A stretch of 5,771 bases of DNA from Paracoccaceae bacterium (GCA_007121115.1 SKMI01000127.1:1-5771); one strand, 5' to 3'; counted from the first letter of the stretch, positions 1 through 5,542 are shown. A program made the numbers and translations. The notes: generated by a model not told the origin, from the sequence alone.

Positions 1-105
1 GCGGCGCTGGCGGCCGAATGGGCGCACCACGGCCGGGCCGTTCCGGTGCCCGAGGGCGAGGACCCCGCCGCGCGGTTCCGTGACAGTGACGAGGGCGCGG
101 GCTGA
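1..105 (+). CDS. C-terminal fragment of an unidentified protein
   Basis: Frame 1 is open from the window edge to a TGA at 103-105 and gives 34 residues, ending in an acidic tail (ARFRDSDEGAG). About 30 of its 34 third codon positions are G or C, which fits coding sequence in a high-GC genome. The visible part is alanine-rich and hydrophilic and carries no motif I recognise, so no function is proposed. The start and most of the gene lie left of the window. It reads in the same direction as the LysR gene, 209 bp away, with a strong inverted repeat between them, so it is probably a separate transcription unit. The frame choice rests on base composition and the clean stop only. Confidence 0.55.
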   Translation, partial: AALAAEWAHHGRAVPVPEGEDPAARFRDSDEGAG

Positions 106-314
106 ACGGGCGAAGGTCGGCGCGCCTGCACCGAAGGCGGTGCGATTGCCGCCGGTCCGGGACGGGCGCCCGCGAAGGGTGACGGGTGGGTTGGTCACCC
201 TTCGCGGGCGCCCAGGGCGCGCGTTGGCGCGGCTTGCGCCCGGCACCGAAGCGCGGGATACCGGGCATTCAGGCCTGCGAGACGAAGGGCCGGGCGGCAT
301 CAAGGAAGGGCGCC
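106..314. other. Intergenic region upstream of the LysR gene
   Basis: This gap holds the perfect inverted repeat at 164-213 and the ribosome site of the LysR gene (AGGA at 303-306, 8 nt before the ATG). A weak promoter can be proposed for the LysR gene: TTGCGC at 234-239, 17 bp spacing, GATACC at 257-262. It matches the sigma-70 consensus poorly, and in such GC-rich DNA it may be chance. No clear LysR-type T-N11-A operator was identified. Confidence 0.4.
164..213. repeat. Perfect 20-bp inverted repeat with 10-nt loop
   Basis: The arms at 164-183 and 194-213 are exact reverse complements over 20 bases (left arm begins GGGCGCCCGCG, right arm ends CGCGGGCGCCC). The spacer is GGGTGGGTTG at 184-193. 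In RNA this would be a very stable hairpin. No T-tract follows on either strand, so it is not a classical intrinsic terminator. Placed 58 bp after the stop of the upstream gene and 101 bp before the LysR ATG, it may act as an RNA 3'-end stabiliser or a Rho-assisted terminator, or it may be a small repetitive palindrome. Confidence 0.85.
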
Positions 315-1187
315 ATGACATTCGAGACCTGGGACGAGGTTCGCACCGCCTATCATGTGGCCCGCGCCGGAACGGTCAGTGGCGCGGCCGAGGCGCTGGG
401 CGTGCATCATGCCACCGTGATCCGCCATGTGGACGCGCTGGAGGCGCGGCTGGGCGTCAAGTTGTTCCAGCGCCATGCGCGCGGCTACACGGCGACCGAG
501 GCGGGCGCGCTGCTGATGCAGGTGGGGCAGAGCACCGACGAGCGCTTCGCGCAACTCGCCGCGCGGCTGACCGGGGGCGCGGAGGCGATGACCGGCGATC
601 TGACCGTGACCTCGCTGCCGCTCTTGGCGCCGCTCCTGATGCCCGCGCTGGCGGCGCTGCGACACGAGAATCCGGGCCTGCGGCTGCGCTATCTGACTGA
701 CACCAGGGTGCTGCGGCTGGAGTATGGCGAGGCGCATGTGGCGATCCGCGCCGGCGCCCGCCCGCAGGAGCCGGACAACGTGGTCCAGCCGTTGTGCACG
801 CGGGCGGTGGCGCTTTATGCCGCGCCCGCCTACCTCGCCGCGCATGGTCGCCCCGAAAACGATTCCGACCTGCCCCGCCATGCCTTCGTCGGCGCCGAGC
901 ACCGCGCGCCGTTTTCGGTCTGGTTGGCGGAGCAGGTGGGCGAGGCGGCGATCGTCCTCGCCGTCAACGATCCCGCCGACAAGCTGGCGGCGCTCCGCGC
1001 CGGGCTGGGGCTGGGGTTCCTGTTCGCCGGGGATGCTCCGGATGATCTGGAAGCGGTGATGGCACCGCGCGAGGATTGGGCGGTGCCGCTGTGGCTGGTC
1101 ACCCACATGGACCTGCACCGCACGCCAAAGGTGCAGGCGGCGCTGGCGGCGATCAAGGCGGCGGCTGCGGGGCCCGCGCGGGCATGA
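315..1187 (+). CDS. LysR-family transcriptional regulator
   Basis: A 290-residue protein, the usual length for LysR regulators. An N-terminal winged helix-turn-helix spans about residues 5-62, with the recognition segment around residues 20-42 (GAAEALGVHHATVIRHVDAL) followed by the typical LEARLGVKLFQR and TEAG motifs. Residues from about 92 to 285 form a periplasmic-binding-protein-like effector domain (GDLTVTS opening). The protein is a cytoplasmic DNA-binding regulator; its effector is unknown. The ATG at 315 is chosen because AGGA lies 8 nt upstream and the HTH begins a few residues later; an in-frame extension to 186 would run through the inverted repeat and looks non-coding. The stop overlaps the start of the EamA transporter by ATGA. 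It probably regulates that transporter and itself, which is inference from position. The specific subfamily cannot be named from sequence alone. Confidence 0.93.
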   Translation: MTFETWDEVRTAYHVARAGTVSGAAEALGVHHATVIRHVDALEARLGVKLFQRHARGYTATEAGALLMQVGQSTDERFAQLAARLTGGAEAMTGDLTVTSLPLLAPLLMPALAALRHENPGLRLRYLTDTRVLRLEYGEAHVAIRAGARPQEPDNVVQPLCTRAVALYAAPAYLAAHGRPENDSDLPRHAFVGAEHRAPFSVWLAEQVGEAAIVLAVNDPADKLAALRAGLGLGFLFAGDAPDDLEAVMAPREDWAVPLWLVTHMDLHRTPKVQAALAAIKAAAAGPARA

Positions 1188-2071
1188 ACCCGTCCGCGCG
1201 CGGGCATCTGGCCATGGCCAGCTTTTCGGCCATGGTCGCGGGCTCGTTCAGTCTGGGTGCGCTGGTGGCGCATGACCTTGAACCCGCGGCGCTGAACGCG
1301 GTGCGGTTTGCGCTGGCCGCGGGCGTGCTGGCGGTGCTGGTGGTGGTTCTGGGGCAGCGGTTCCGGCGGGTACATTTCCGCGCGCCCTGGCGGTATCTGC
1401 TGCTGGGTGGGGTCTTCTCGCTCTACTTCGTGCTGATGTTCGAGGGGCTGAAGACCGCGCCGCCGGTGTCGGCCGGGGCGCTGTTCACGCTTGTACCGCT
1501 GATGACCGCCGGGTTCGCCTGGGTGCTGTTGCGCCAGAGGTTGACCCCGCGAATGGCATTGGCGCTTGGCATCGGCGGACTGGGCGCGGTCTGGGTGGTG
1601 TTCCGCGCCGATCTGGCCGCGCTTCTGGCCTTCGATCCGGGGCGGGGCGAGGCGATCTATTTCATCGGCTGCTTCGCCCATGCGGTCTATATCCCCATGC
1701 TGCGAAAGTTGAACCGGGGCGAGCCTGCGCTGGTCGCCACCACGCTGATCTGCGCGGCCTGCGCGCTGGTGCTGGCGATGATGGGTGCGGGGGAGCTTGC
1801 GCGCGCCGACTGGGCGGCACTGCCTGCGCGGTTGTGGTGGGCGATTGCCTATCTGGTGGTGTTTTCCACCGCGGCGAGCTTCTTCATGATGCAATATGCC
1901 GCGCAGGTGCTGCCGTCCTCGACCGTCATGGCCTATACCTATCTGACCCCGGCCTGGATCATCCTGTGGGAGCTGGCGCTGGGCCACGGCCTGCCCCCCG
2001 CGCTGGTGCTGCCAGGGATCACGCTCAGCGTGGTCGCGCTTGCGCTGTTGTTGCGTGACGAGGGCGTGTGA
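1184..2071 (+). CDS. EamA/DMT-family membrane transporter (RhaT/YdcZ-like permease)
   Basis: A 295-residue, strongly hydrophobic protein with about ten predicted membrane helices (roughly residues 10-30, 36-56, 70-89, 94-116, 123-141, 156-174, 184-202, 217-236, 244-266, 272-290). This is the two-EamA-repeat design of the drug/metabolite transporter superfamily. Family-like features are EGLKTAPPVSAGALFTLVPLMTA in the first repeat and YTYLTPAWIILWE in the second, at the conserved YxxLxP position. It acts in the inner membrane, most likely as an exporter of amino acids, metabolites or drugs; the substrate cannot be read from sequence. The ATG at 1184 overlaps the LysR stop by four bases (ATGA), so translation is probably coupled, and no separate ribosome site is obvious. 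ATG 1214 (residue 11) is a possible alternative start. It converges on fabA with 96 bp between. Confidence 0.92.
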   Translation: MNPSARGHLAMASFSAMVAGSFSLGALVAHDLEPAALNAVRFALAAGVLAVLVVVLGQRFRRVHFRAPWRYLLLGGVFSLYFVLMFEGLKTAPPVSAGALFTLVPLMTAGFAWVLLRQRLTPRMALALGIGGLGAVWVVFRADLAALLAFDPGRGEAIYFIGCFAHAVYIPMLRKLNRGEPALVATTLICAACALVLAMMGAGELARADWAALPARLWWAIAYLVVFSTAASFFMMQYAAQVLPSSTVMAYTYLTPAWIILWELALGHGLPPALVLPGITLSVVALALLLRDEGV

Positions 2072-2073
2072 GT

Positions 2074-2135
2074 GCGCAAGGTGCCCCCGTCGCCCGCCCG
2101 GCCCGCACACCCGCGTGCGCCGAGGGCACCTGCGC
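2074..2135. terminator. Candidate hairpin between convergent EamA gene and fabA
   Basis: GCGCAAGGTGCCC at 2074-2086 pairs with GGGCACCTGCGC at 2124-2135, giving 12 base pairs with one bulged A. The 37-nt loop contains a smaller stem, CGCAC 2104-2108 with GTGCG 2115-2119. It starts 3 nt after the transporter stop and ends 32 bp from the fabA stop, where a shared bidirectional terminator would be expected. There is no T-tract, so intrinsic termination is uncertain; it may instead protect both 3' ends. Confidence 0.4.
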
Positions 2136-2167
2136 GGGGTGTCTGTCGGGGCGCGCTTTCCGGGCGC

Positions 2168-2677
2168 TCAGGCCTCGCTCAGCGCCACCTTCATGTCCTT
2201 GACCTGATAGATCACTTCGCCGTCGGCTTCGACGATCCCGTCGGCCACGCCCATGGTCAGGCGGCGGCTTTGCACGGCCTTGGTGAAATCCACCTGATAG
2301 CGCAGCATCTTGCGGTCCGGACGGACCATGCCGGTCAACTTCACCTCGCCCACACCGAGGGCGTAGCCGCGCCCCTTCCAGCCGCGCCAGCCCAGGTTGA
2401 AGCCGGTCAGTTGCCACAACCCGTCCAGGCCCAGGCAGCCCGGCATGATCGGATTGCCCGGGAAATGACATTCGAAGAACCACAGGTCCGGGCGGATGTC
2501 GAATTCGGCCACCACATGCCCCTTGCCATGCGCGCCGCCGTCGGCGGAGATGTCGGTGATCCGGTCCATCATCAGCATCGGCGGTTCCGGAAGCTGCGCG
2601 TTCCCGGGGCCGAAGAGTTCGCCCCTTGCGCAGGCCAGAAGCGCCTCGCGGTCGAAGCTGGCGGGATACTGGGACAT
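2168..2677 (-). CDS. fabA: 3-hydroxydecanoyl-ACP dehydratase/isomerase FabA
   Basis: A 169-residue protein, close to the 172 of E. coli FabA. It is a cytoplasmic type II fatty acid synthesis enzyme that dehydrates 3-hydroxydecanoyl-ACP and isomerises trans-2- to cis-3-decenoyl-ACP, the branch point to unsaturated fatty acids. The hot-dog fold active site is intact: FFECHFPGNPIMPGCLGLD with catalytic His71 and Asp85 (E. coli His70 and Asp84). The motifs MLMMDRI, GFNLGW, ALGVGEVK and RRLTMGVADG are all FabA rather than FabZ in character, which supports the isomerase. The ATG at 2677 is chosen because AAGGAGG (2694-2688) lies 10 nt upstream and the product begins MSQYP; a longer frame up to 2851 runs through the promoter. 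It is divergent from irr. The usual partner fabB is not directly downstream; a convergent transporter gene lies there instead. Confidence 0.97.
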   Translation of the reverse strand: MSQYPASFDREALLACARGELFGPGNAQLPEPPMLMMDRITDISADGGAHGKGHVVAEFDIRPDLWFFECHFPGNPIMPGCLGLDGLWQLTGFNLGWRGWKGRGYALGVGEVKLTGMVRPDRKMLRYQVDFTKAVQSRRLTMGVADGIVEADGEVIYQVKDMKVALSEA

Positions 2678-2715
2678 GGGCGGCGCTCCTCCTTCGCGCT
2701 GTGCTGTGGCGCAAC

Positions 2716-2745
2716 CGTCTAGCACTCGGCGTTGCGGGGTGACAA
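2716..2745 (-). promoter_or_regulatory. Candidate fabA promoter
   Basis: On the minus strand, TTGTCA (2745-2740) is followed after 18 bp by TAGACG (2721-2716). The -35 box matches five of six consensus bases and the -10 box three of six. Transcription would begin near 2709, giving a leader of about 32 nt that contains the AAGGAGG ribosome site. Placement is good, but the -10 box is weak, so this is a proposal from position and pattern only. Confidence 0.45.
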
Positions 2746-2827
2746 GGGCAGGGGCCGGCGGTGCCGGCGCGCCTTGGTCTGCGTCGCTTGCGTAGGGGCC
2801 GAGGAAGCGCGCCATCCGGGTTTGGCA

Positions 2828-2857
2828 TTGAATTCTCCGCCTCTGCTGCACTATATG
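2828..2857 (+). promoter_or_regulatory. Candidate irr promoter
   Basis: TTGAAT (2828-2833) and TATATG (2852-2857) are separated by 18 bp, each matching four of six sigma-70 consensus bases. This is the only AT-rich stretch of the fabA-irr gap. Transcription would start about 2864, exactly at the chosen irr ATG, which would make the message leaderless; no Shine-Dalgarno sequence precedes any of the nearby ATGs, in agreement. The -35 box overlaps the palindrome GAATTC (2830-2835), a possible but unproven regulator contact. Confidence 0.45.
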
Positions 2858-2863
2858 TACCGC

Positions 2864-3301
2864 ATGGACATGGACTTCGCGCCCCTAACCGACAGTACCC
2901 TGCACACCGCAACCACCCGGCTGTCGCAGGTCGGGCTGCGTCCCACCCGGCAGCGGCTCTCGCTGGCAGCACTTCTGGTGGGTGACGGGCGCAACCGCCA
3001 TGTCACCGCCGAGGCGCTGTTCGACGCCGCGCGCGCGGGTGGCGACCCGGTTTCGCTGGCCACTGTCTACAATACCCTGCGCGCCTTTTGCGATGCCGGG
3101 CTGCTGAACGAGGTGACGGTCGATGCCACCCGCAGCTATTTCGACACGCGCACCGATGATCACCCGCATTTCTTCTGGGAAGACAAGCAGGAACTGACCG
3201 ACGCTCCGTCCGATGAATTGGAGATCGCGCGCCTGCCCGATGCCCCCGAGGGGGCCCAGATCGCGCGCGTCGATGTTGTGATCCGCCTGCGGCGCAGTTG
3301 A
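2864..3301 (+). CDS. irr: Iron-responsive regulator Irr (Fur superfamily)
   Basis: A 145-residue Fur-superfamily regulator. The winged-helix DNA-binding half (about residues 18-90) contains GLRPTRQRLSLAALL, HVTAEALF and SLATVYNTLRAF, where TVYNTL is the recognition helix. The dimerisation and metal/heme half follows, with the alphaproteobacterial Irr signature YFDTRTDDHPHFFWED (His100, His102) and the C-terminal VDVVIRLRRS. In this lineage Irr controls iron and heme genes, usually repressing or activating under iron limitation. There is one cysteine (Cys76) and no N-terminal heme regulatory Cys-Pro motif such as that of Bradyrhizobium Irr; no CxxC zinc pair is present either. Start codons at 2855, 2864 and 2870 are all possible: 2864 is chosen from the predicted transcription start, since none has a ribosome site. 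It is divergent from fabA, an arrangement I recall as common in Rhodobacteraceae. Confidence 0.92.
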   Translation: MDMDFAPLTDSTLHTATTRLSQVGLRPTRQRLSLAALLVGDGRNRHVTAEALFDAARAGGDPVSLATVYNTLRAFCDAGLLNEVTVDATRSYFDTRTDDHPHFFWEDKQELTDAPSDELEIARLPDAPEGAQIARVDVVIRLRRS

Positions 3302-3312
3302 GGCGCAGTTCA
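3291..3312 (+). repeat. 11-bp tandem repeat at the irr stop codon
   Basis: GGCGCAGTTGA (3291-3301) is followed immediately by GGCGCAGTTCA (3302-3312), identical in 10 of 11 bases. The first copy encodes the last residues and stop of Irr; the second lies after the stop. It looks like a small slippage duplication with no effect on the protein. Confidence 0.7.
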
Positions 3313-3394
3313 GGCTGTCGGGCGACGCAGATTTCACTCACCGGTTTCCGGATTTCATGGCATGATCATCCCTTGGCATGCAGGGGGACAAATC

Positions 3395-3982
3395 ATGTCG
3401 AAAATCATCTGGACGCTTATTCGTGGACTGGACGGCTATTCGATCGACACCGGCGATGACCGGTTCGACAATTCGACCTTTGGCAAGGACGCCGACAAGC
3501 GCAGCACCAAGCGGTTCGTCAAGGGCCAGAACAGCAAGAACAGCGAGAATGCGGCCCACAAGACCGCCAAGGTCATGGGGGAAGTCAGGTTCGAAAACGG
3601 GGTCCGTGCGACCGGAGCTTCGGCCGGTGTCAGTGTCATGATGTCCGCATCGCAAACGCTGAACCATCACACCGCCAACAAGGCCGAGTCGCGCGCGCTG
3701 GCCGCGCTGGAGTCGCGGGTGCGCGCGCATCTGCCCGTCAACTATGGCGGTGTCATCGTGGTGTCGGTGTTCAAGGTCATCAACTCCGGGCGCATGTTCT
3801 CGAACGCCTATGTCGCGTCCTGGGCGCCGACAGCAGAGACCGGACTGTCGAGTTTCCTCGACCGCGGCACCATATCCACCAAGGACACCGGAACGCGGAT
3901 CTATTTCGCAACGCTTGATGGCGCAAAAATGGGTCACAAGCAGATGCTCGATTACGAGAAGCGCACACGCCTGATGCGTTGA
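3395..3982 (+). CDS. Hypothetical protein, 195 residues, no recognised family
   Basis: I do not recognise this protein. It begins MSKIIWTLIRGLDGYSID; the ATG at 3395 is preceded by AGGGGGA (3382-3388) 6 nt upstream, which favours it over the in-frame ATG at 3362. No signal peptide, membrane helix or cysteine is visible. Residues 29-60 are polar and lysine/asparagine-rich, possibly disordered. Residues 61-90 (GEVRFENGVRATGASAGVSVMM) look like beta strands, residues 95-112 an amphipathic helix, and residues 117-145 a hydrophobic strand pair (YGGVIVVSVFKVIN, AYVASWAP), so a small soluble alpha/beta domain is likely. Composition differs from its neighbours: the 60 bases from 3481 hold 36 G/C, against 42 in the 60 from 1321, and the rare ATA codon appears. 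That may reflect transfer or low expression. It stands alone between irr and miaB, so context gives no functional hint. Confidence 0.8.
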   Translation: MSKIIWTLIRGLDGYSIDTGDDRFDNSTFGKDADKRSTKRFVKGQNSKNSENAAHKTAKVMGEVRFENGVRATGASAGVSVMMSASQTLNHHTANKAESRALAALESRVRAHLPVNYGGVIVVSVFKVINSGRMFSNAYVASWAPTAETGLSSFLDRGTISTKDTGTRIYFATLDGAKMGHKQMLDYEKRTRLMR

Positions 3983-3994
3983 CCGGCGCCACGA

Positions 3995-4023
3995 TTGCGA
4001 GCGGGCTTTTTTTCGGCTAGAGG
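3995..4023 (+). promoter_or_regulatory. Candidate miaB promoter
   Basis: TTGCGA (3995-4000) and TAGAGG (4018-4023) are 17 bp apart, with a run of seven T (4007-4013) in the spacer. The -10 box resembles the one proposed for fabA (TAGACG). Transcription would start near 4030, giving a leader of about 44 nt. The match is modest, but position and spacing are right. Confidence 0.4.
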
Positions 4024-4035
4024 CGGGGCACAACC

Positions 4036-4070
4036 GGCGCCCCACCCCGGGCGCCTTGCGAACCGGGCGC
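4036..4070 (+). promoter_or_regulatory. miaB leader with two mutually exclusive stems
   Basis: GGCGCCC (4036-4042) pairs with GGGCGCC (4049-4055) in a 7-bp hairpin with a 6-nt loop. The same left arm (4037-4042) can pair instead with GGGCGC at 4065-4070, because CCGGGCGC occurs twice (4047-4054, 4063-4070). The second copy sits where the ribosome would bind, just 3 nt before the miaB ATG, so the alternative fold could hide the start. Regulation is inference only. Confidence 0.4.
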
Positions 4071-4073
4071 AGC

Positions 4074-5396
4074 ATGGCACAGGCGAAAAAGCTCTTTATC
4101 AAGACCTATGGCTGTCAGATGAACGTCTATGACAGCGAACGCATGGCCGAGGCGCTGGGCGCTTCGGGTTATGTGGGCACGGATCGGGCCGAGGACGCCG
4201 ACATGATCCTGCTGAACACCTGCCACATCCGCGAGAAGGCGGCGGAAAAGGTCTATTCCGAACTGGGCCGGTTCAAACCGCTGAAAGCCGCCAACCCCGA
4301 CCTGAAGATCGGCGTCGCCGGCTGCGTTGCGCAGGCCGAGGGCGAGGAGATCATGCGCCGCGCGCCGCTGGTCGATCTGGTGGTCGGCCCGCAGACCTAT
4401 CACCGGCTTCCGGCGATGGTGGCCGCGGTGCGTGCAGGCGAACGCGCCGTGGACACCGACTTCCCCGAGGAAGACAAGTTCGCCCACCTGCCCAAAGGGC
4501 CCCGGGCCAGCCGCGGCCCCACCGCCTTCCTCACCGTGCAGGAAGGCTGCGACAAGTTCTGTTCCTTCTGCGTGGTCCCCTACACCCGCGGCGCCGAGGT
4601 AAGCCGCCCCGCCGCCCGCATCCTCGCCGAGGCCCGCGAACTGGTCGACCGCGGCGTGCGCGAGATCACGCTCCTGGGTCAAAACGTCAACGCCTACCAT
4701 GGCGAAGGGCCCGCAGGCGAATGGTCGCTTGCGCAACTGATCGACGCGTTGGCCGGGATCGCGGGGCTGGAGCGCATCCGCTTCACCACCTCGCACCCCA
4801 ATGACATGCGCGAGGACCTGATCGCGGCCTTCGCAAGCCAGCCCAAGCTGATGCCCTATCTGCACCTGCCGGTGCAATCCGGCTCGGACCGGATCCTGAA
4901 GCGAATGAACCGCAAGCATACGGCGGAAAGCTATGTCGCCATCATCGACCGGCTGCGCGAAGCGCGCCCGGACCTGGCTCTTTCGGGCGATTTCATCGTC
5001 GGCTTCCCCGGCGAGACCGAGGCCGATTTCGAAGACACCATGGCCCTTGTCCGCCGCGTGGGTTACGGGCAGGCCTACAGCTTCAAGTATTCCGCCCGCC
5101 CCGGCACCCCGGCGGCCGAGCGCGAGGACACAGTGCCCGAGGATGTCGCCAGCGAGCGGTTGGCGCGGCTGCAGGCGCTTCTGACCGAACAACAGCGCGC
5201 CGCGCAGGAGGCCATGGTCGGGCGCACCGTCGCGGTCCTGTTCGAAAAGCCGGGCCGGATGCCTGGGCAGATGGTGGGCAAGTCCGACCACCTCCACGCC
5301 GTGCACGTCACCGACCCGCGCGCTACCCCCGGCACCATCGCCGATGTGCGCATCACCGCCAGCGCCCCGAATTCGCTGGCCGGTGAACTCGTCTGA
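4074..5396 (+). CDS. miaB: tRNA-2-methylthio-N6-dimethylallyladenosine synthase MiaB
   Basis: A 440-residue cytoplasmic radical-SAM enzyme that adds the methylthio group to i6A37 of tRNAs reading UNN codons, after MiaA. The N-terminal MTTase domain (about residues 6-120) carries Cys14, Cys50 and Cys84 for the auxiliary 4Fe-4S cluster. The radical-SAM core (about 147-375) has the CxxxCxxC motif at Cys159, Cys163 and Cys166 (GCDKFCSFCVVPYTRG), plus LGQNVNAY, HLPVQSGS (264-271), RMNRKH and DFIVGFPGET (306-315). A C-terminal TRAM RNA-binding domain covers about 378-440. All key residues are present and the length is normal; LGQNVNAY and the TRAM region fit MiaB better than RimO or MtaB. The ATG at 4074 gives MAQAKKLFIKTYGCQMN, the expected N-terminus, although no clear Shine-Dalgarno sequence precedes it. 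It is followed by rpsD, which has its own promoter. Confidence 0.97.
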   Translation: MAQAKKLFIKTYGCQMNVYDSERMAEALGASGYVGTDRAEDADMILLNTCHIREKAAEKVYSELGRFKPLKAANPDLKIGVAGCVAQAEGEEIMRRAPLVDLVVGPQTYHRLPAMVAAVRAGERAVDTDFPEEDKFAHLPKGPRASRGPTAFLTVQEGCDKFCSFCVVPYTRGAEVSRPAARILAEARELVDRGVREITLLGQNVNAYHGEGPAGEWSLAQLIDALAGIAGLERIRFTTSHPNDMREDLIAAFASQPKLMPYLHLPVQSGSDRILKRMNRKHTAESYVAIIDRLREARPDLALSGDFIVGFPGETEADFEDTMALVRRVGYGQAYSFKYSARPGTPAAEREDTVPEDVASERLARLQALLTEQQRAAQEAMVGRTVAVLFEKPGRMPGQMVGKSDHLHAVHVTDPRATPGTIADVRITASAPNSLAGELV

Positions 5397-5431
5397 TCTG
5401 CCTGCTGCATCATCTGTGCGAAAATATCCTC

Positions 5432-5461
5432 GGGGGGGGCGCCCGGAACGGGCGCGGGGGG
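5432..5461 (+). terminator. G-run-flanked hairpin downstream of miaB
   Basis: GCGCCCG (5439-5445) pairs with CGGGCGC (5449-5455) across the 3-nt loop GAA. The stem is flanked by eight G before (5432-5439) and six G after (5456-5461). It lies 42 bp after the miaB stop, where a terminator is expected, but has no T-tract. It is preceded by the AT-rich string GAAAATATCCTC (5420-5431), which I recall as a recurring intergenic pattern in Rhodobacteraceae. The G-runs could alternatively form a G-quadruplex. Confidence 0.5.
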
Positions 5462-5508
5462 CAGATAGCCACCCTCCGACGCCCGCCGCCCGGCGCCACC
5501 GCTGGCGG

Positions 5509-5536
5509 TTGACTCCCCCCGCGCGCCCTGTATAAG
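5509..5536 (+). promoter_or_regulatory. rpsD promoter, strong sigma-70 type
   Basis: TTGACT (5509-5514) and TATAAG (5531-5536) are separated by 16 bp, each matching five of six consensus bases. This is the best promoter in the window. The bases after the -10 box (CGCGCCG, 5537-5543) form a GC-rich discriminator, which in other proteobacteria goes with growth-rate and ppGpp control of ribosomal genes. The start of transcription is expected about 5542-5544. Confidence 0.75.
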
Positions 5537-5542
5537 CGCGCC

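Noticed and set aside
80..700. Plus-strand open frame overlapping the LysR start
   Set aside because: Arg/Gly-rich translation, crossing the inverted repeat and overlapping the well-supported LysR gene in another frame.
830..2110. Long antisense open frame opposite the LysR and EamA genes (426 codons)
   Set aside because: Its translation is Arg/Gln/His-rich and crosses two intact genes; a GC-bias shadow.
2829..2836. GAATTC palindrome as an Irr iron-control element
   Set aside because: The symmetry does not extend beyond six bases, too short to call an operator; only its location in the irr promoter is suggestive.
2732..2863. N-terminal extension of Irr to an ATG at 2732
   Set aside because: The extra residues are unlike Irr, and the stretch contains both divergent promoters; the open frame is due to low stop-codon density.
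3356..3381. Palindromes ATGATCAT (3362-3369) and GCATG/CATGC (3360-3364/3377-3381) before the orphan gene
   Set aside because: Short and near the ribosome site, but no matching promoter boxes were found; could be an operator or chance, and is not strong enough to list.
3983..4013. T-tract (seven T, 4007-4013) as an intrinsic terminator of the orphan gene
   Set aside because: Only about three base pairs (3988-3990 with 4004-4006) can form before the T-run. It fits better as the spacer of the miaB promoter, though weak termination is not excluded.
3338..4102. Antisense open frame across the orphan gene (254 codons)
   Set aside because: I weighed it as the real gene in place of 3395-3982. The plus frame has a good ribosome site and balanced protein composition, while the minus frame runs through the miaB promoter and start and has no clear ribosome site.
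4017..5306. Long antisense open frame opposite miaB (429 codons)
   Set aside because: A mirror frame of high-GC coding sequence; the composition is low in meaningful motifs, and the plus strand holds an intact, full-length MiaB.
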